A program made the translations under genes and the position numbers. Source: an uncultured Prevotellaceae bacterium (GTDB lineage Bacteria > Bacteroidota > Bacteroidia > Bacteroidales > Bacteroidaceae). From it: a stretch of DNA of 52,900 nucleotides. Positions 40,727 through 49,197 of the stretch are shown here, piece by piece. Each line of letters starts with the position of its first letter. Within the stretch, counting starts at the first letter, position 1. The stretch is from positions 1-52,900 of the forward strand of contig CAMVPA010000025.1 of the NCBI GenBank assembly GCA_947169245.1, written 5' to 3'. The notes beneath the pieces were generated by a model. It was not told the DNA's origin. It was given only the letters and a program-made list of their open reading frames with translations, and did not search any database.

Positions 40727-41677
40727 TCACCCCTTCCGATACTCCTTCGGACTCACCCCTTTCAGCCTTGAGAAGAACTTGCTGAAAGAGGGAGTGTCGG
40801 CGAAATGGAGGCGGTCGGCAATCTGGGTGATGCTCATCGGGGAGGTTTGCAGCAGGAAAGAGGCCTCCATCAGCAGCATCTGGTTGATATAATCTACAAC
40901 AGTGCGGCCGGTGACCTGACGGACGACGCGGGAGAGATAGACTGTTGAGATATGGAGCTGGTCGGCATAGAACGGGATGTCGTGGTGCTCCATAAAGTGG
41001 CGGGGCAGCAGACGGATGAAGCCGATGAAGATTTCCTCGACGCGCTGGGGCGTCTGGCGGTGCACGATGGCGCGCTGCTGGGCGTTCTGCAGGTCGAGTA
41101 GGAAGATGGAATAGAGCATGCGCAGCACCTCGCCCTTGTAGATGTGGTCGGAGTGCAGGTAGCCGATGATTTCGCGCATCTTCGCGGCCAGGTGTTGGGC
41201 GGCGTCCGGGGCCAGCGTCTGCTTCGGCTCGTGTAGCTGCACGATGGGCAGGTAGGCCAGGTGTACGAGGTCGTGGACGGACGGCGCCTCGATGGTGACA
41301 TGCTCGTCGGCCATCAGGCAGAGGCCGTGGAAGTCGCGCGAGGTGGCGACGACGGTGACGGGGAGCCCCGGCGAATAGGTGTACAGGTCGTTGGGTCGCA
41401 GCGTCAGTTCGCGGCCGCTGGCTTTGCCTTCGTCCGTCACGACTCGGCCATCTTCGAGCAAGCTTGGACGGCTCTCGCTGCTCCGTCCGTTGTAGCGAAT
41501 CGTCATCCAGCCTTTGTCAACCAGCACAAAAGCGAAGCAGGCAACGAATCCGTGCAGCAGGTTGGTACGAAGGATTTTCGCTGCATCTGTTTCCAAGCAG
41601 TACATCCCGTCATCCCAGCCCTTCTCCGGCAGTCCGTCGCCCACAAATATCGGCAAGTATTCATTCAGCGTGTACAT
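40727..41677 (-). CDS. AraC-family transcriptional regulator
   Basis: A 316-residue regulator: N-terminal cupin-like effector domain (about 1-165) and a C-terminal double helix-turn-helix (about 215-316: HISTVYLSRVVRQVTGRTVVDYINQMLLMEAS..., SITQIADRLHFADTPSFSKFFSRLKGVSPKEYR). Between RYNGR and ELTLRPND the cupin strand pair is split by 24 residues (SSESRPSLLEDGRVVTDEGKASGR) encoded by repeat copy B. Upstream, TACCTTTG (41686-41693, minus) lies only 8 nt from the ATG, so its mRNA is nearly leaderless. A partial copy of the 3' end is at 37550. Confidence 0.92.
   Translation of the reverse strand: MYTLNEYLPIFVGDGLPEKGWDDGMYCLETDAAKILRTNLLHGFVACFAFVLVDKGWMTIRYNGRSSESRPSLLEDGRVVTDEGKASGRELTLRPNDLYTYSPGLPVTVVATSRDFHGLCLMADEHVTIEAPSVHDLVHLAYLPIVQLHEPKQTLAPDAAQHLAAKMREIIGYLHSDHIYKGEVLRMLYSIFLLDLQNAQQRAIVHRQTPQRVEEIFIGFIRLLPRHFMEHHDIPFYADQLHISTVYLSRVVRQVTGRTVVDYINQMLLMEASFLLQTSPMSITQIADRLHFADTPSFSKFFSRLKGVSPKEYRKG
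41433..41484 (-). repeat. Interspersed ~50-bp repeat, copy B (inside AraC gene)
   Basis: Minus-strand copy starting GGAGCAGCGAGAGCC and ending GCCGAGTCGTGACGGA, 2-3 bp longer than copy A in the middle. Translated as RSSESRPSLLEDGRVVTD, the same frame as in mntA. Confidence 0.87.
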
Positions 41678-41702
41678 ATCGGGTGCAAAGGTACAAAAAT
41701 AT

Positions 41703-42794
41703 TTATCGCAACGGCGCGTTCATCCGCTCGGCCTCTGCGTCTAAGAAGCTGCTCAGGCATTTAGCCACTTCTGGATAGAAGCTGTTGAGCGTGGGGTATT
41801 GGTCGCGGTTGCTGACATAACGGCGAAGGGCTGTGACGAGTTCCGGCATCCAGCGGAAGTCACGGCATACTTGGTCGAACATCTCTTGCTGAAGCTGCTC
41901 GGCAGAATAGCCATTGTCAAGCATATAGATGATGACGGCTGCGCGGACGACGCTCTCATTGAGCACGATGTTCCACTGTGCATAGTTCTGTCGTTTCATG
42001 CCTAAGGGCGAAAGCATCAGCAGATTCCTACCGACGTCTTTCAGCAGCGCGGCGTTGGCTTCGTCTTCGATCAAGGGGTTGACGAAGGAGTGGTTGAACT
42101 CGTAAATGAGGGTTGAGGCGTAGCTCATTCCGTCCTCGTAGGCTTTGCCCGTCTGCGGGCCGACGTAATAGCCGACAATGGCGAATGCCTCTCTGGGCAG
42201 TCCTTTCAATTGGCGGCTGGGGCCGTAGTTACCGCCGCCGTTGGTGAAGCCAATGATAACACGGAACTTCTCCGTTGGCTCCGTACCGTAGAAGCGGGCG
42301 TACCAGTCCTGATGGAAATACTGCATCACATTGGCCTCGTAGGTGCGCATGACTTCCTCGTAGAACGGTTGGTGCTGCTGGTAGAAATCATGGAATCGGG
42401 TGTCGGCATAGAACTGATTGAGGCGGACGACGAAAGAATCGACATCCACGCTCCTCCAACGGTCCAATGAGCCTGCCTCATCGGCCTGCATCTTCAGCTT
42501 GCCGCCATCGATGGCGAGATGAATGGCCATCGTCATCACTGCATCATGGCTGATGCCGTATTTGGCTCTGAGGTCTTGATAGTATTTGACGATGGAGTGG
42601 CCTTTGTATGGAGCGAACCAAGCCTCCGTATCTTTTGTGTACTGCCCACCCATATCCATGCAGTACTCCTGAAAACCTGCCGTGCGCGAGAGGATGCCCA
42701 TCAGTTCGACGGTTTCAGAAACTTCCACTTTGATTTGGGCTTTCGCTCCCAGTGTCAGGATGAGGAGCAGTGCGGTGATGATGGTTTTCTTCAT
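41703..42794 (-). CDS. Exported DUF4932-like protein (metalloprotease-like)
   Basis: A 363-residue exported protein with a signal peptide (MKKTIITALLLILTLGAKAQ) very like those of the TlpA array. The mature part resembles DUF4932, a Bacteroidetes family that I recall with an HExxH zinc-protease-like motif. Here the site reads LIYEFNHSFVNPLIEDE, so the first His is Tyr, while the Glu, the second His and VNP are kept. Whether it is catalytic is therefore doubtful. It lies upstream of the AraC gene, which has its own promoter in the 25-bp gap. Confidence 0.75.
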   Translation of the reverse strand: MKKTIITALLLILTLGAKAQIKVEVSETVELMGILSRTAGFQEYCMDMGGQYTKDTEAWFAPYKGHSIVKYYQDLRAKYGISHDAVMTMAIHLAIDGGKLKMQADEAGSLDRWRSVDVDSFVVRLNQFYADTRFHDFYQQHQPFYEEVMRTYEANVMQYFHQDWYARFYGTEPTEKFRVIIGFTNGGGNYGPSRQLKGLPREAFAIVGYYVGPQTGKAYEDGMSYASTLIYEFNHSFVNPLIEDEANAALLKDVGRNLLMLSPLGMKRQNYAQWNIVLNESVVRAAVIIYMLDNGYSAEQLQQEMFDQVCRDFRWMPELVTALRRYVSNRDQYPTLNSFYPEVAKCLSSFLDAEAERMNAPLR

Positions 42795-42816
42795 GTTCTT
42801 TGTTTGTCCTTATGAA

Positions 42817-42852
42817 AGCGGATAGTCCCGAATGTCCGTCGGTCTATCCGCT
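42817..42852 (-). terminator. Hairpin terminator after the DUF6169 module
   Basis: A perfect 9-bp stem (42817-42825 with 42844-42852); on the minus strand the second arm runs into TTTCATAAGG. It separates the DUF6169 gene from DUF4932. Confidence 0.6.
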
Positions 42853-42884
42853 CATTGTTGTCGTTTTCGTTTGTGAATACTTCC

Positions 42885-42945
42885 GCTACCGTGCCCAACC
42901 CTCATTCGGGCCTTCTCAAAACTGTGTATGTACGTGAGCGGTAGC
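42885..42945. other. Nested inverted repeat, role unknown
   Basis: GCTACCG (42885-42891) pairs with CGGTAGC (42939-42945), and an inner GCCC/GGGC stem lies in between. No gene overlaps it; it may be a 3'-UTR structure of the DUF6169 transcript. Confidence 0.4.
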
Positions 42946-42963
42946 ATAAGCATGATGGGGGGA

Positions 42964-43461
42964 TTATTCCGGTTTATTGGTCAGTATGCTGATGGTCTCG
43001 TCGAACTCGGAGAGGATTTCCTTGAGGCGAGGGTTGGACTTCTGCACGATGAGGGCGGCGAAGTTCTTGGTCTTGCCCTCCTGCACCTCGGCGGTCTGAA
43101 GGACGTAGGCGTCGCGGCCTGCGTAGTTGTTGAACCAGCGGATGAACAAACGGCTGCGGAATGCCTGCCGGCCGTCGCCCGTCTCGCAGATGTAGAGCAG
43201 GATGTCGGGGTTGGCTGCGAAGAAGGCCTCGATAATGCGGAAGACGGTGGCCTTCAGCTTCTCGTCGTTGGGCGAGGGACGATGACTTTCGTTGTTGATG
43301 TAAAACTGGTAGGCACCGCTCTGCCAGATGGAGTAATCGTCCATGAAACCAATCTTGAACAGCAGGTCGTAATTGGTTTCAATGAGGTAGTCGCAGCCGT
43401 TCTCCGTCCAAACCTTATAGGGGGCAAGGCGGTTGATGTATGCCAGGTCGAGCGGATTCAT
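42964..43461 (-). CDS. DUF6169-like protein
   Basis: A 165-residue cytoplasmic protein with the pattern that I associate with DUF6169: an N-terminal beta part (YKVWTENGCDYLIETNYD), a helix (KLKATVFRIIEAFFAANPDILLYICETGDGRQAFRSRLFIRWF) and LIVQKSNPRLKEIL near the end. It overlaps a 48-codon gene by ATGA. This two-gene unit recurs in Bacteroidetes; a toxin-antitoxin or phage-defence role is possible but unproven. Confidence 0.7.
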   Translation of the reverse strand: MNPLDLAYINRLAPYKVWTENGCDYLIETNYDLLFKIGFMDDYSIWQSGAYQFYINNESHRPSPNDEKLKATVFRIIEAFFAANPDILLYICETGDGRQAFRSRLFIRWFNNYAGRDAYVLQTAEVQEGKTKNFAALIVQKSNPRLKEILSEFDETISILTNKPE

Positions 43462-43604
43462 AGAGCCAGTTGTCTGCGTTCTTCGCGGATTCTCTTAAAC
43501 TCCTCGTCCGACTGCTTTATCCACTCTTGCTTCTTGCGGATGGACTCGCGGAATGCAGCAATGATTTCGTCGCGTGTGCGGTTCTTGATTGCTACTGATA
43601 CCAT
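43458..43604 (-). CDS. Small basic helical protein paired with DUF6169 (48 residues)
   Basis: Encodes 48 residues from ATG 43604: MVSVAIKNRTRDEIIAAF, then a charged helix (RESIRKKQEWIKQSDEEF...). It is almost entirely helical, with Lys/Arg/Glu/Gln alternation. Its TGA overlaps the ATG of the DUF6169 gene, so the two are translated together. Very short size and strict coupling suggest a partner or antitoxin. It has its own -7 element (TAACTTTG, 43636-43643, minus). Confidence 0.75.
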   Translation of the reverse strand: MVSVAIKNRTRDEIIAAFRESIRKKQEWIKQSDEEFKRIREERRQLAL

Positions 43605-43635
43605 AATTATGCGCATTAAAGTGTTATAACGGTTG

Positions 43636-43643
43636 CAAAGTTA
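43636..43643 (-). promoter_or_regulatory. -7 element for the DUF6169 module
   Basis: TAACTTTG on the minus strand, 31 bp before the ATG at 43604. No TTTG at the canonical distance. Confidence 0.55.
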
Positions 43644-43738
43644 CAACTTTTTTCTGAATAATAGCGCGTTTCGGGCGTTAAAAGTACGAAATATTCTCAT
43701 GGTCGTGTCGTTTCAGACAAATTTTGTGTTGTCTCAGA

Positions 43739-43770
43739 TTTGGATTTGTGGGAAAAACAATGTACCTTTG
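43739..43770 (+). promoter_or_regulatory. Bacteroidetes-type promoter for the beta-lactamase-fold/rubredoxin gene
   Basis: TTTG (43739-43742), 20-bp spacer, TACCTTTG (43763-43770); ATG at 43799. Confidence 0.85.
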
Positions 43771-43798
43771 CGGTCGAAACCACAATAAAAACAGCAAT

Positions 43799-44812
43799 AT
43801 GGAAATAAAAGCAGTAAAATTCAGACGCGACGGGTTCTATACCCAGCCCTTCGTCTTCGGTGGTGAAAGGCTACGGGTAGGCGCGTCAGCGGGAATGGAG
43901 GGTCCAGACAAATTCGACCACAACATCCGCTATCGTGGCAGCTTGCAGAACTACCTCATCGATACGGGCTAGGAGGTGATATTGGTTGATACGGGCATCC
44001 CCGCCGGCACACCGAAAGAGGTGCCCGACGAGAATTCAAAAATCTTTACAGGGAAGGACATCTGCACCTACATGGAGGCATTCGCCGCCCTCGGCTACAA
44101 GCCCGAGCAGGTGACCAAGATTCTCCTGACCCACCGCCACGCCGACCACTCGGGCGAACTGCGCTCGTTCCCCAACGCGAAGGTGTATGTGAACAAGGAC
44201 GAGATGGATGCCGACGAGTTGCAGGGCCTCACGAACCTCGTGCCGGTGAGCTACACCGACGGGCCGTACTACAATTTCCCCGAGTGCCAGAAGATTCAGG
44301 ACGGCATCTACCTCATCAAGGCGAAGGGTCACACCAAGGGCAACAGCATCATCGTGGTGGAAGAACCCCTCAGTCCTTCGGACAGCTCCCCTAAAACAAG
44401 GGAGCAGCCGCGGCTGTTCTACATGCTGCACGGCGACATCACCTACTGTGACGAGGCGCTGTACGAGAACAAGCTCTCCGTGGTATTCGACGACCAGCCC
44501 GCAGCCCGCGAGACGCTGGACCGAGTGCGCGAGTTCGTCCGCAACCATCCCACGGTGTATTGCAGCACCCACACCCCGCAGGGCTACGAGAATCTGGAGG
44601 CCAAGCGCGTGATGGACCTCGACAATCCCGTGCCGACCGTCCTTGCCGAAGTCGATTTCACCAAGCAGGAAGCCAGCGGCAAGTATGTCTGCTCCGTCTG
44701 CGGCTACGTCTATGACCCGGCTGAGCACGACGGCGTGGCCTTCGAAGACCTGCCCGACGACTGGCGCTGTCCCCGCTGTAAGCAGCCCAAGGAGAAGTTC
44801 AATAGAGCGTAA
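43799..44812 (+). pseudogene. Metallo-beta-lactamase-fold hydrolase fused to rubredoxin, with one in-frame TAG
   Basis: The frame 43799-44812 (338 codons) is intact except for TAG at 43970-43972, codon 58, in [19 protein letters not shown], where homologous folds have a sense codon. The metal site [11 protein letters not shown] (HxHxDH) and HGDITY are kept, and the C-terminal 45 residues are a complete rubredoxin ([12 protein letters not shown]...WRCPRCK). The nearby flavodoxin and peroxidase suggest a redox role. A hydrophilic insert ([16 protein letters not shown], 44364-44411) is encoded by a palindromic repeat. A restart at 43976 (ATT) or later could give a truncated protein; read-through is an alternative. 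Confidence 0.87.
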
Positions 44813-44880
44813 TGACAGTCATTATCAGCTTCATCCGAAACAATTTCGTCCCGTCGGCTACGACCAATGATTACGAAGAT

Positions 44881-46017
44881 ATGAAAAGAGTGTTTTTTAG
44901 CCTCATGGCAATGGTTTGTGTGCTGACCCTTTCAGCACAGAGTATCTATGATTTCAAGGTGAAGGACGATGTAGGTCAGGATGTGTCGCTCTCTGACTAC
45001 AAGGGTAAGATGCTGCTGATTGTGAACACTGCCACCCGATGCGGATTCACGCCCCAGTACAAGGAACTGGAGGCACTGTATGAGAAGTACCGCAGCGAGG
45101 GACTGGAGATTCTTGACTTCCCTTGCAACCAGTTCGGACAGCAGGCTCCAGGTACGATTCAGGAGATTCACCAGTTCTGCTCGGCCAACTTCGACATCCA
45201 GTTCCCGCAGTTCGACAAGATCGAGGTGAACGGTGCGAATGAACATCCGCTTTACACCTGGCTGAAGGCACAAAAGGGATTCAGCGGCTTCGATGTCAAC
45301 GACCAACGGGGAAAGATGATGGACGGAATGCTCCGCAAGCAGGATGCCGACTATGACAAGAAGAGCGACATCAAATGGAACTTCACAAAGTTCCTCGTAT
45401 CGCGTGGCGGACGTGTATTGAAGCGGTATGAGCCGACGGATCAGATAACCGACATCGAGGCTGATATCTGCATGGAAGTGAATCCTGTGCTAAGCAGCAT
45501 CATGGCGCGCCGCTCCATCCGCAAATACCTCGACAAGCCTGTGGAGCACGAGAAACTGGAGGTCATCGTTCGTGCGGGTATCAATGCGCCCAGCGGCATG
45601 AACCGCCAGCCGTGGATTGTTCGCGTAGTGGAAGACCAGAAACTGATTGCAGACGTGACGGAGGTCTATAAACAGGCCCATGCCGAACAAGTAAAGCGCG
45701 ACAAGGACTTCAAGAACATGTTCCGCAATGCTCCGAATCTCATCTGCGTCTGCACCCCTGCCAATGGTGGTGGCGAATTGGATGCCGGTCTTCTGGGCGA
45801 GAACATCATGCTGGCAGCGCAGTCCATGGGGCTCGGCACTTGCTGTCTGGGCGGCCCCGTACGCTTCCTGCTGTCAAACGAGAAGTGCAAATTCTTCCTC
45901 GACCGTCTCGACATCCCTGCCGATTACAAGCTGAACTATATCATCGCCATCGGCTATCCCGACGAGCTGCCCGATGCCAAGCCCCGTGATGCCTCGAAGG
46001 TGAAGTACATCAAGTAA
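44881..46017 (+). CDS. Exported glutathione peroxidase-nitroreductase fusion
   Basis: A 378-residue protein with a signal peptide (ends TLSAQ). Residues about 22-185 are a thiol peroxidase of the glutathione-peroxidase family: catalytic Cys in NTATRCGFTPQY, Gln in DFPCNQFGQQ and Asn in KWNFTKFLV. Residues about 200-378 are an FMN nitroreductase: RRSIRKYLDKP, NAPSGMNRQPW and GLGTCCLGG. The two domains may pass electrons in the periplasm to remove peroxides. ATG 44881 is chosen by the signal peptide; the frame is open to 44812. A terminator follows. Confidence 0.9.
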   Translation: MKRVFFSLMAMVCVLTLSAQSIYDFKVKDDVGQDVSLSDYKGKMLLIVNTATRCGFTPQYKELEALYEKYRSEGLEILDFPCNQFGQQAPGTIQEIHQFCSANFDIQFPQFDKIEVNGANEHPLYTWLKAQKGFSGFDVNDQRGKMMDGMLRKQDADYDKKSDIKWNFTKFLVSRGGRVLKRYEPTDQITDIEADICMEVNPVLSSIMARRSIRKYLDKPVEHEKLEVIVRAGINAPSGMNRQPWIVRVVEDQKLIADVTEVYKQAHAEQVKRDKDFKNMFRNAPNLICVCTPANGGGELDAGLLGENIMLAAQSMGLGTCCLGGPVRFLLSNEKCKFFLDRLDIPADYKLNYIIAIGYPDELPDAKPRDASKVKYIK

Positions 46018-46060
46018 ATACCTACTTTTTGCTAATCGCGTTTCATTAGAGGCCCTGCAT

Positions 46061-46109
46061 ATCCCGACGGCAGAACACTCAGTTTTGAGTATTGTGCCGT
46101 CGGGATTTT
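46061..46109 (+). terminator. Terminator after the peroxidase-nitroreductase gene
   Basis: A 12-bp perfect stem (46061-46072 with 46095-46106), inner ACTCA/TGAGT stem, and TTTT at 46106-46109. The right arm overlaps the -33 of the flavodoxin promoter. Confidence 0.85.
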
Positions 46110-46122
46110 CGTCGTACCTTTG
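46092..46122 (+). promoter_or_regulatory. Promoter for the flavodoxin gene
   Basis: TTG (46092-46094), 20-bp spacer, TACCTTTG (46115-46122). The -33 lies in the upstream terminator stem. Confidence 0.7.
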
Positions 46123-46193
46123 CAGCGTGAATTTGATCACACTGCGAAGCCAGGCAGCGCCCAGAATTTTTAACCATTTTATATAAGATAAAA

Positions 46194-46688
46194 ATGAACG
46201 CGACAATTGTAATTTACGGTTCCTCGACAGGAACGTGCGAGGCTATCGCAGAGAAGATAGCCCAGAAGTTGGGTTGTGAGACCATCAACGTACAGGACCT
46301 CACAGCCGATGTAGTGAAGAACAACCTGAACCTAATCCTCGGCACCTCGACATGGGGCGCTGGCGAGTTGCAGGATGACTGGTACGACGGTCTGAAGGTG
46401 CTGCAGGGTGCTGACCTCTCAGGCAAGACCATCGCTCTCTTCGGCTGTGGCGACTGCGAGAGTTATAGTGACACCTTCGTAGGCGGCATCGGTGAGTTGT
46501 ATAATGGAATCAAGGCCAGCGGTGCCAACTTCGTGGGAGCCGTAGAAACTGACGGCTATACCTTCGATGACTCTGAGGCCGTTATTGACGGCAAGTTCAT
46601 CGGTCTGCCCCTCGACGACGTGAACGAGGATGACAAGACCGACACGCGCATTGATGCGTGGATTGCAGCGATTTCACCAAGCCTCTAA
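46194..46688 (+). CDS. fldA: Flavodoxin
   Basis: A 164-residue FMN electron carrier. The phosphate loop is YGSSTGTCEAIAEK (about residues 8-21), with GTSTWGAGELQDDWYDGL (about 55-72, flavin-stacking Trp) and ALFGCGDCESYSDTF. Length matches long-chain FldA (about 165). It replaces ferredoxin under iron limitation. It has its own promoter and lies in a redox cluster. Its 3' end runs into a broken TetR gene. Confidence 0.95.
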   Translation: MNATIVIYGSSTGTCEAIAEKIAQKLGCETINVQDLTADVVKNNLNLILGTSTWGAGELQDDWYDGLKVLQGADLSGKTIALFGCGDCESYSDTFVGGIGELYNGIKASGANFVGAVETDGYTFDDSEAVIDGKFIGLPLDDVNEDDKTDTRIDAWIAAISPSL

Positions 46689-46860
46689 ATCAGTTGCCAA
46701 GCGCGTGTTCTTGCATAAGGGTTTCGCCAAGGCTTCTATGCGTGATATTGCCAAGGGGGCTAGCATCGGATTGAGCAACATCTACAATTACTTCAATAGC
46801 AAAGACGAGATCTTCCGTCATATCGTGGCGCCGCTGATGGCGAAGACAATAGAAAAATGA
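46675..46860 (+). pseudogene. TetR-family helix-turn-helix fragment without start or effector domain
   Basis: About 58 residues in frame (ASKSVAKRVFLHKGFAKA, then SMRDIAKGASIGLSNIYNYF and KDEIFRHIVAPLM) match the TetR DNA-binding domain. There is no start codon of its own, as the frame enters from within fldA, and the ligand-binding domain is missing. The stop overlaps the ATG of the exporter gene, so it is probably the remnant of that exporter's regulator. Confidence 0.85.
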
Positions 46861-48911
46861 AGATTGAAAGGATTAACGAGCTGTTTGCGCGATATGCCGA
46901 ACAGCTGCTGAGGGTTCGCTGGTGGACGCTCGGTGCATTTGTACTGGTAATTGTACTTTCTGTGATTGGTATGAACCGTATGGTGAAGGAGACGTCGTTT
47001 GATGACTATTTCATCGAGGACGGCCCCATGCTGGTGAAGACCGAGGAGTTTAAGTCGCACTTCGGCAACGACTACTATGTGGGCGTGCTGACGCAGTGTG
47101 ACAACCACTTTACGAAGGAGCACCTGACAACGCTCAGGGCACTGTCGAACGAACTGCTGGACAGTCTGTCGTATGCCGACAAGGTGACGTCGTTGACGGA
47201 TATTGAGTTTATGGTGGGCAGTGAGGACGGCATGACCATCGAGCAGATAGTGCCCGATGAGATTCCTGCCGACGGTACAGCGGCGATGGACAGCATCAAG
47301 GCCAGAGCCTACAGCAAGCCTCATGTGGCCCGCAAACTCATCTCCGAGAAGGGCGACCTGTCGTGGATCATGGTGAAGTTGCGTACCTTCCCCAAGGACA
47401 GCGTGTGGAAGAAGACCAGCACCGTGGCACCCGATATCATTACGGGACAGGAGGTGGAGCGCATCATCAAGAAACCCGCGTATGCCTCGCTGCACCCCAA
47501 AGGAACCGGCATGCCTTACGTGACCAACTGCAAGACGGTGTATATCGGCCAGGAGATGGGTCGCCTGATGATGATTGCCACGCTGATCTGCATGGTGGTG
47601 ATGCTCTGCATGACGCGCTCGCTGCGAGGTGTCGTGGCCCCTATCATCTCCGTCATTGGCGGCCTGTTCATCACCTACGGCATTGCTGGCTACACACAGA
47701 TGTATGTCGATTCGACGGTGCTGATGATTCCCGCCATCCTGTCGTTTGCCGTAGCCATCGCCTACAACATCCACATCTTCTCTTATTTCAGAGGTAGGAT
47801 GCGCATCCACGGCGAACGGCGCAAGGCCGTTGTCGAGACCATCAAGGAGATTGGCTGGTCAGTGTTCTTCTGCGGATTCACCACGCTGGTGTCGCTGCTG
47901 TCGTTCCTGGTCATCCCCATCCGTCCGATGCATTGCGTGGGTATCATCAGTTCCATGAGTGTGCTGTTTGTGCTGCTTACTTCGCTGATTGTAACACCCG
48001 TATTGCTGTCGTTTGGCAAAAACAAACGCCCAATCGAGGGCTTTACAGAGGATAGCGATACCCGTTGGACAAAAGCGATGGTACAACTCTGCGACAAGGT
48101 GCTACGCAACCCCAAGAAGATAGGCTATTCCTTCCTCGTCATCTGTCTGCTGCTGTGCGTCGGCCTGTGGAAGATTGAGGCCGCCTTCGACATCGAGCGC
48201 ACGATGGGAACCAAGGTCGATTACGTAAAAGAGGTGATGGATGTAGGTCGCTCAGAGTTGGGCTCACTCTATTCCTACGACCTGATAGTAGAACTGCCCA
48301 ACGACGACGAGGCCAAGGAGCCCGCGAACCTGCAGCATCTCGACAAGTTGCAACAAAAGGTGAACACCTACGACCTGACCAAACGCACCACCTCGATTCT
48401 CGACATACTGAAAGACCTGAACCAGACGCTCAACGACGGCGACAGTGCCTTCTATCGCATCCCCGATTCAGAGGAAGAGGTGGCGCAGATGATTCTGCTC
48501 TACGAGAATGCGGGCGGCACGGAGTCGGAATATTGGGTGGACTACGACTATCGCCGTCTGCGCCTGATGGTGGAGATTTCCGACTTCAACTCGGCACAGG
48601 TGGAGCGTGAACTGGCTCGTATTCAGGCGGATGCCAATCAGCTGTTCCCTGAGGCGAAGATTACCGTGGTGGGCAACATCCCGCAGTATGTCACCATGAT
48701 GCAGTATCTCGTAAGAGGACAGATGCTGTCGTTCGTCATCTCCATATTCATCATCGGTGTCATTCTGATGATTGCCTTCCAGAGCATCCGCGTGAGCTTG
48801 ATAGGATTGATTCCCAACATGATGCCTGCCGTCTTCGTGGGCGGCTATATGGGATGGATGGGCATTCGAGTGCCGTCAGGTTTAGAGCCCCTTGACAAGG
48901 GGCGGCTATAA
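46857..48911 (+). pseudogene. RND/MMPL-family exporter, C-terminally truncated
   Basis: Encodes 684 residues of an inner-membrane RND-type permease (the full Bacteroidetes form is about 780): N-terminal helix, periplasmic domain, a first five- to six-helix bundle (about 225-395), a second periplasmic domain and the first helices of the second bundle (VISIFIIGVILMIAF, MMPAVFVGGYMGWMGI). Likeness to the family stops near 48866. The last codons (VPSGLEPLDKGRL, stop 48911) are encoded by a GCCCCTT/AAGGGGC palindrome and the end of the opposite smalltalk gene. Several transport helices are missing, so it is probably inactive. Confidence 0.87.
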
Positions 48912-49019
48912 TGCAGGGTTATAGCCTATGCAGGATACGGTTCCCATCGCTGTCAGTATTGCTGTTGCAATCGATGCGATAATCTGCACAATCCACTTGA
49001 AGGTTTCTTTCTTTGTCAT
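48906..49019 (-). CDS. Smalltalk-type micro-protein (37 residues)
   Basis: ATG 49019 starts a 37-residue protein (MTKKETFKWIVQIIASIATA, then ILTAMGTVSCIGYNPAL): a short charged start, one hydrophobic helix and a Thr-Val-Ser-Cys end. This is the pattern of the Bacteroidetes 'smalltalk' family (about 30-35 residues), often found on mobile islands. The Ser-Cys could be a lipobox. Its 3' end overlaps the end of the truncated exporter on the other strand. It has its own promoter with a dyad. Confidence 0.8.
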   Translation of the reverse strand: MTKKETFKWIVQIIASIATAILTAMGTVSCIGYNPAL

Positions 49020-49100
49020 AGTCAGTTCTTGTGTTTAGTTAGTGTGTTGGTTTGTTGTCTCATGGGCGGGAGGGGAAGTAAGAGCCGAAGCCCACACTCG

Positions 49101-49152
49101 CATCACATCTTGAATGTGATGCAAAGGTACGAATAATTCAAAGGCAAATCAA
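49101..49152 (-). promoter_or_regulatory. Promoter and start-site dyad for the smalltalk gene
   Basis: Minus strand: TACCTTTG (49122-49129) with TTG (49150-49152) 20 bp upstream. Directly downstream of the box, CATCACAT/ATGTGATG (49101-49108 with 49114-49121) forms a perfect 8-bp dyad around the expected start site, a likely repressor operator. Confidence 0.65.
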
Positions 49153-49197
49153 GGCTTCCCCGATTTATCTTGAATTTATTCTGAAATGTTATAATCT

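Noticed and set aside
46818..47810. 330-codon open frame antisense to the RND exporter
   Set aside because: His-rich shadow frame of a high-GC coding region.
48906..49019. Hairpin GGCTATAA/TTATAGCC as an exporter terminator
   Set aside because: It falls within the smalltalk coding sequence and has no T run; coding explains it better.
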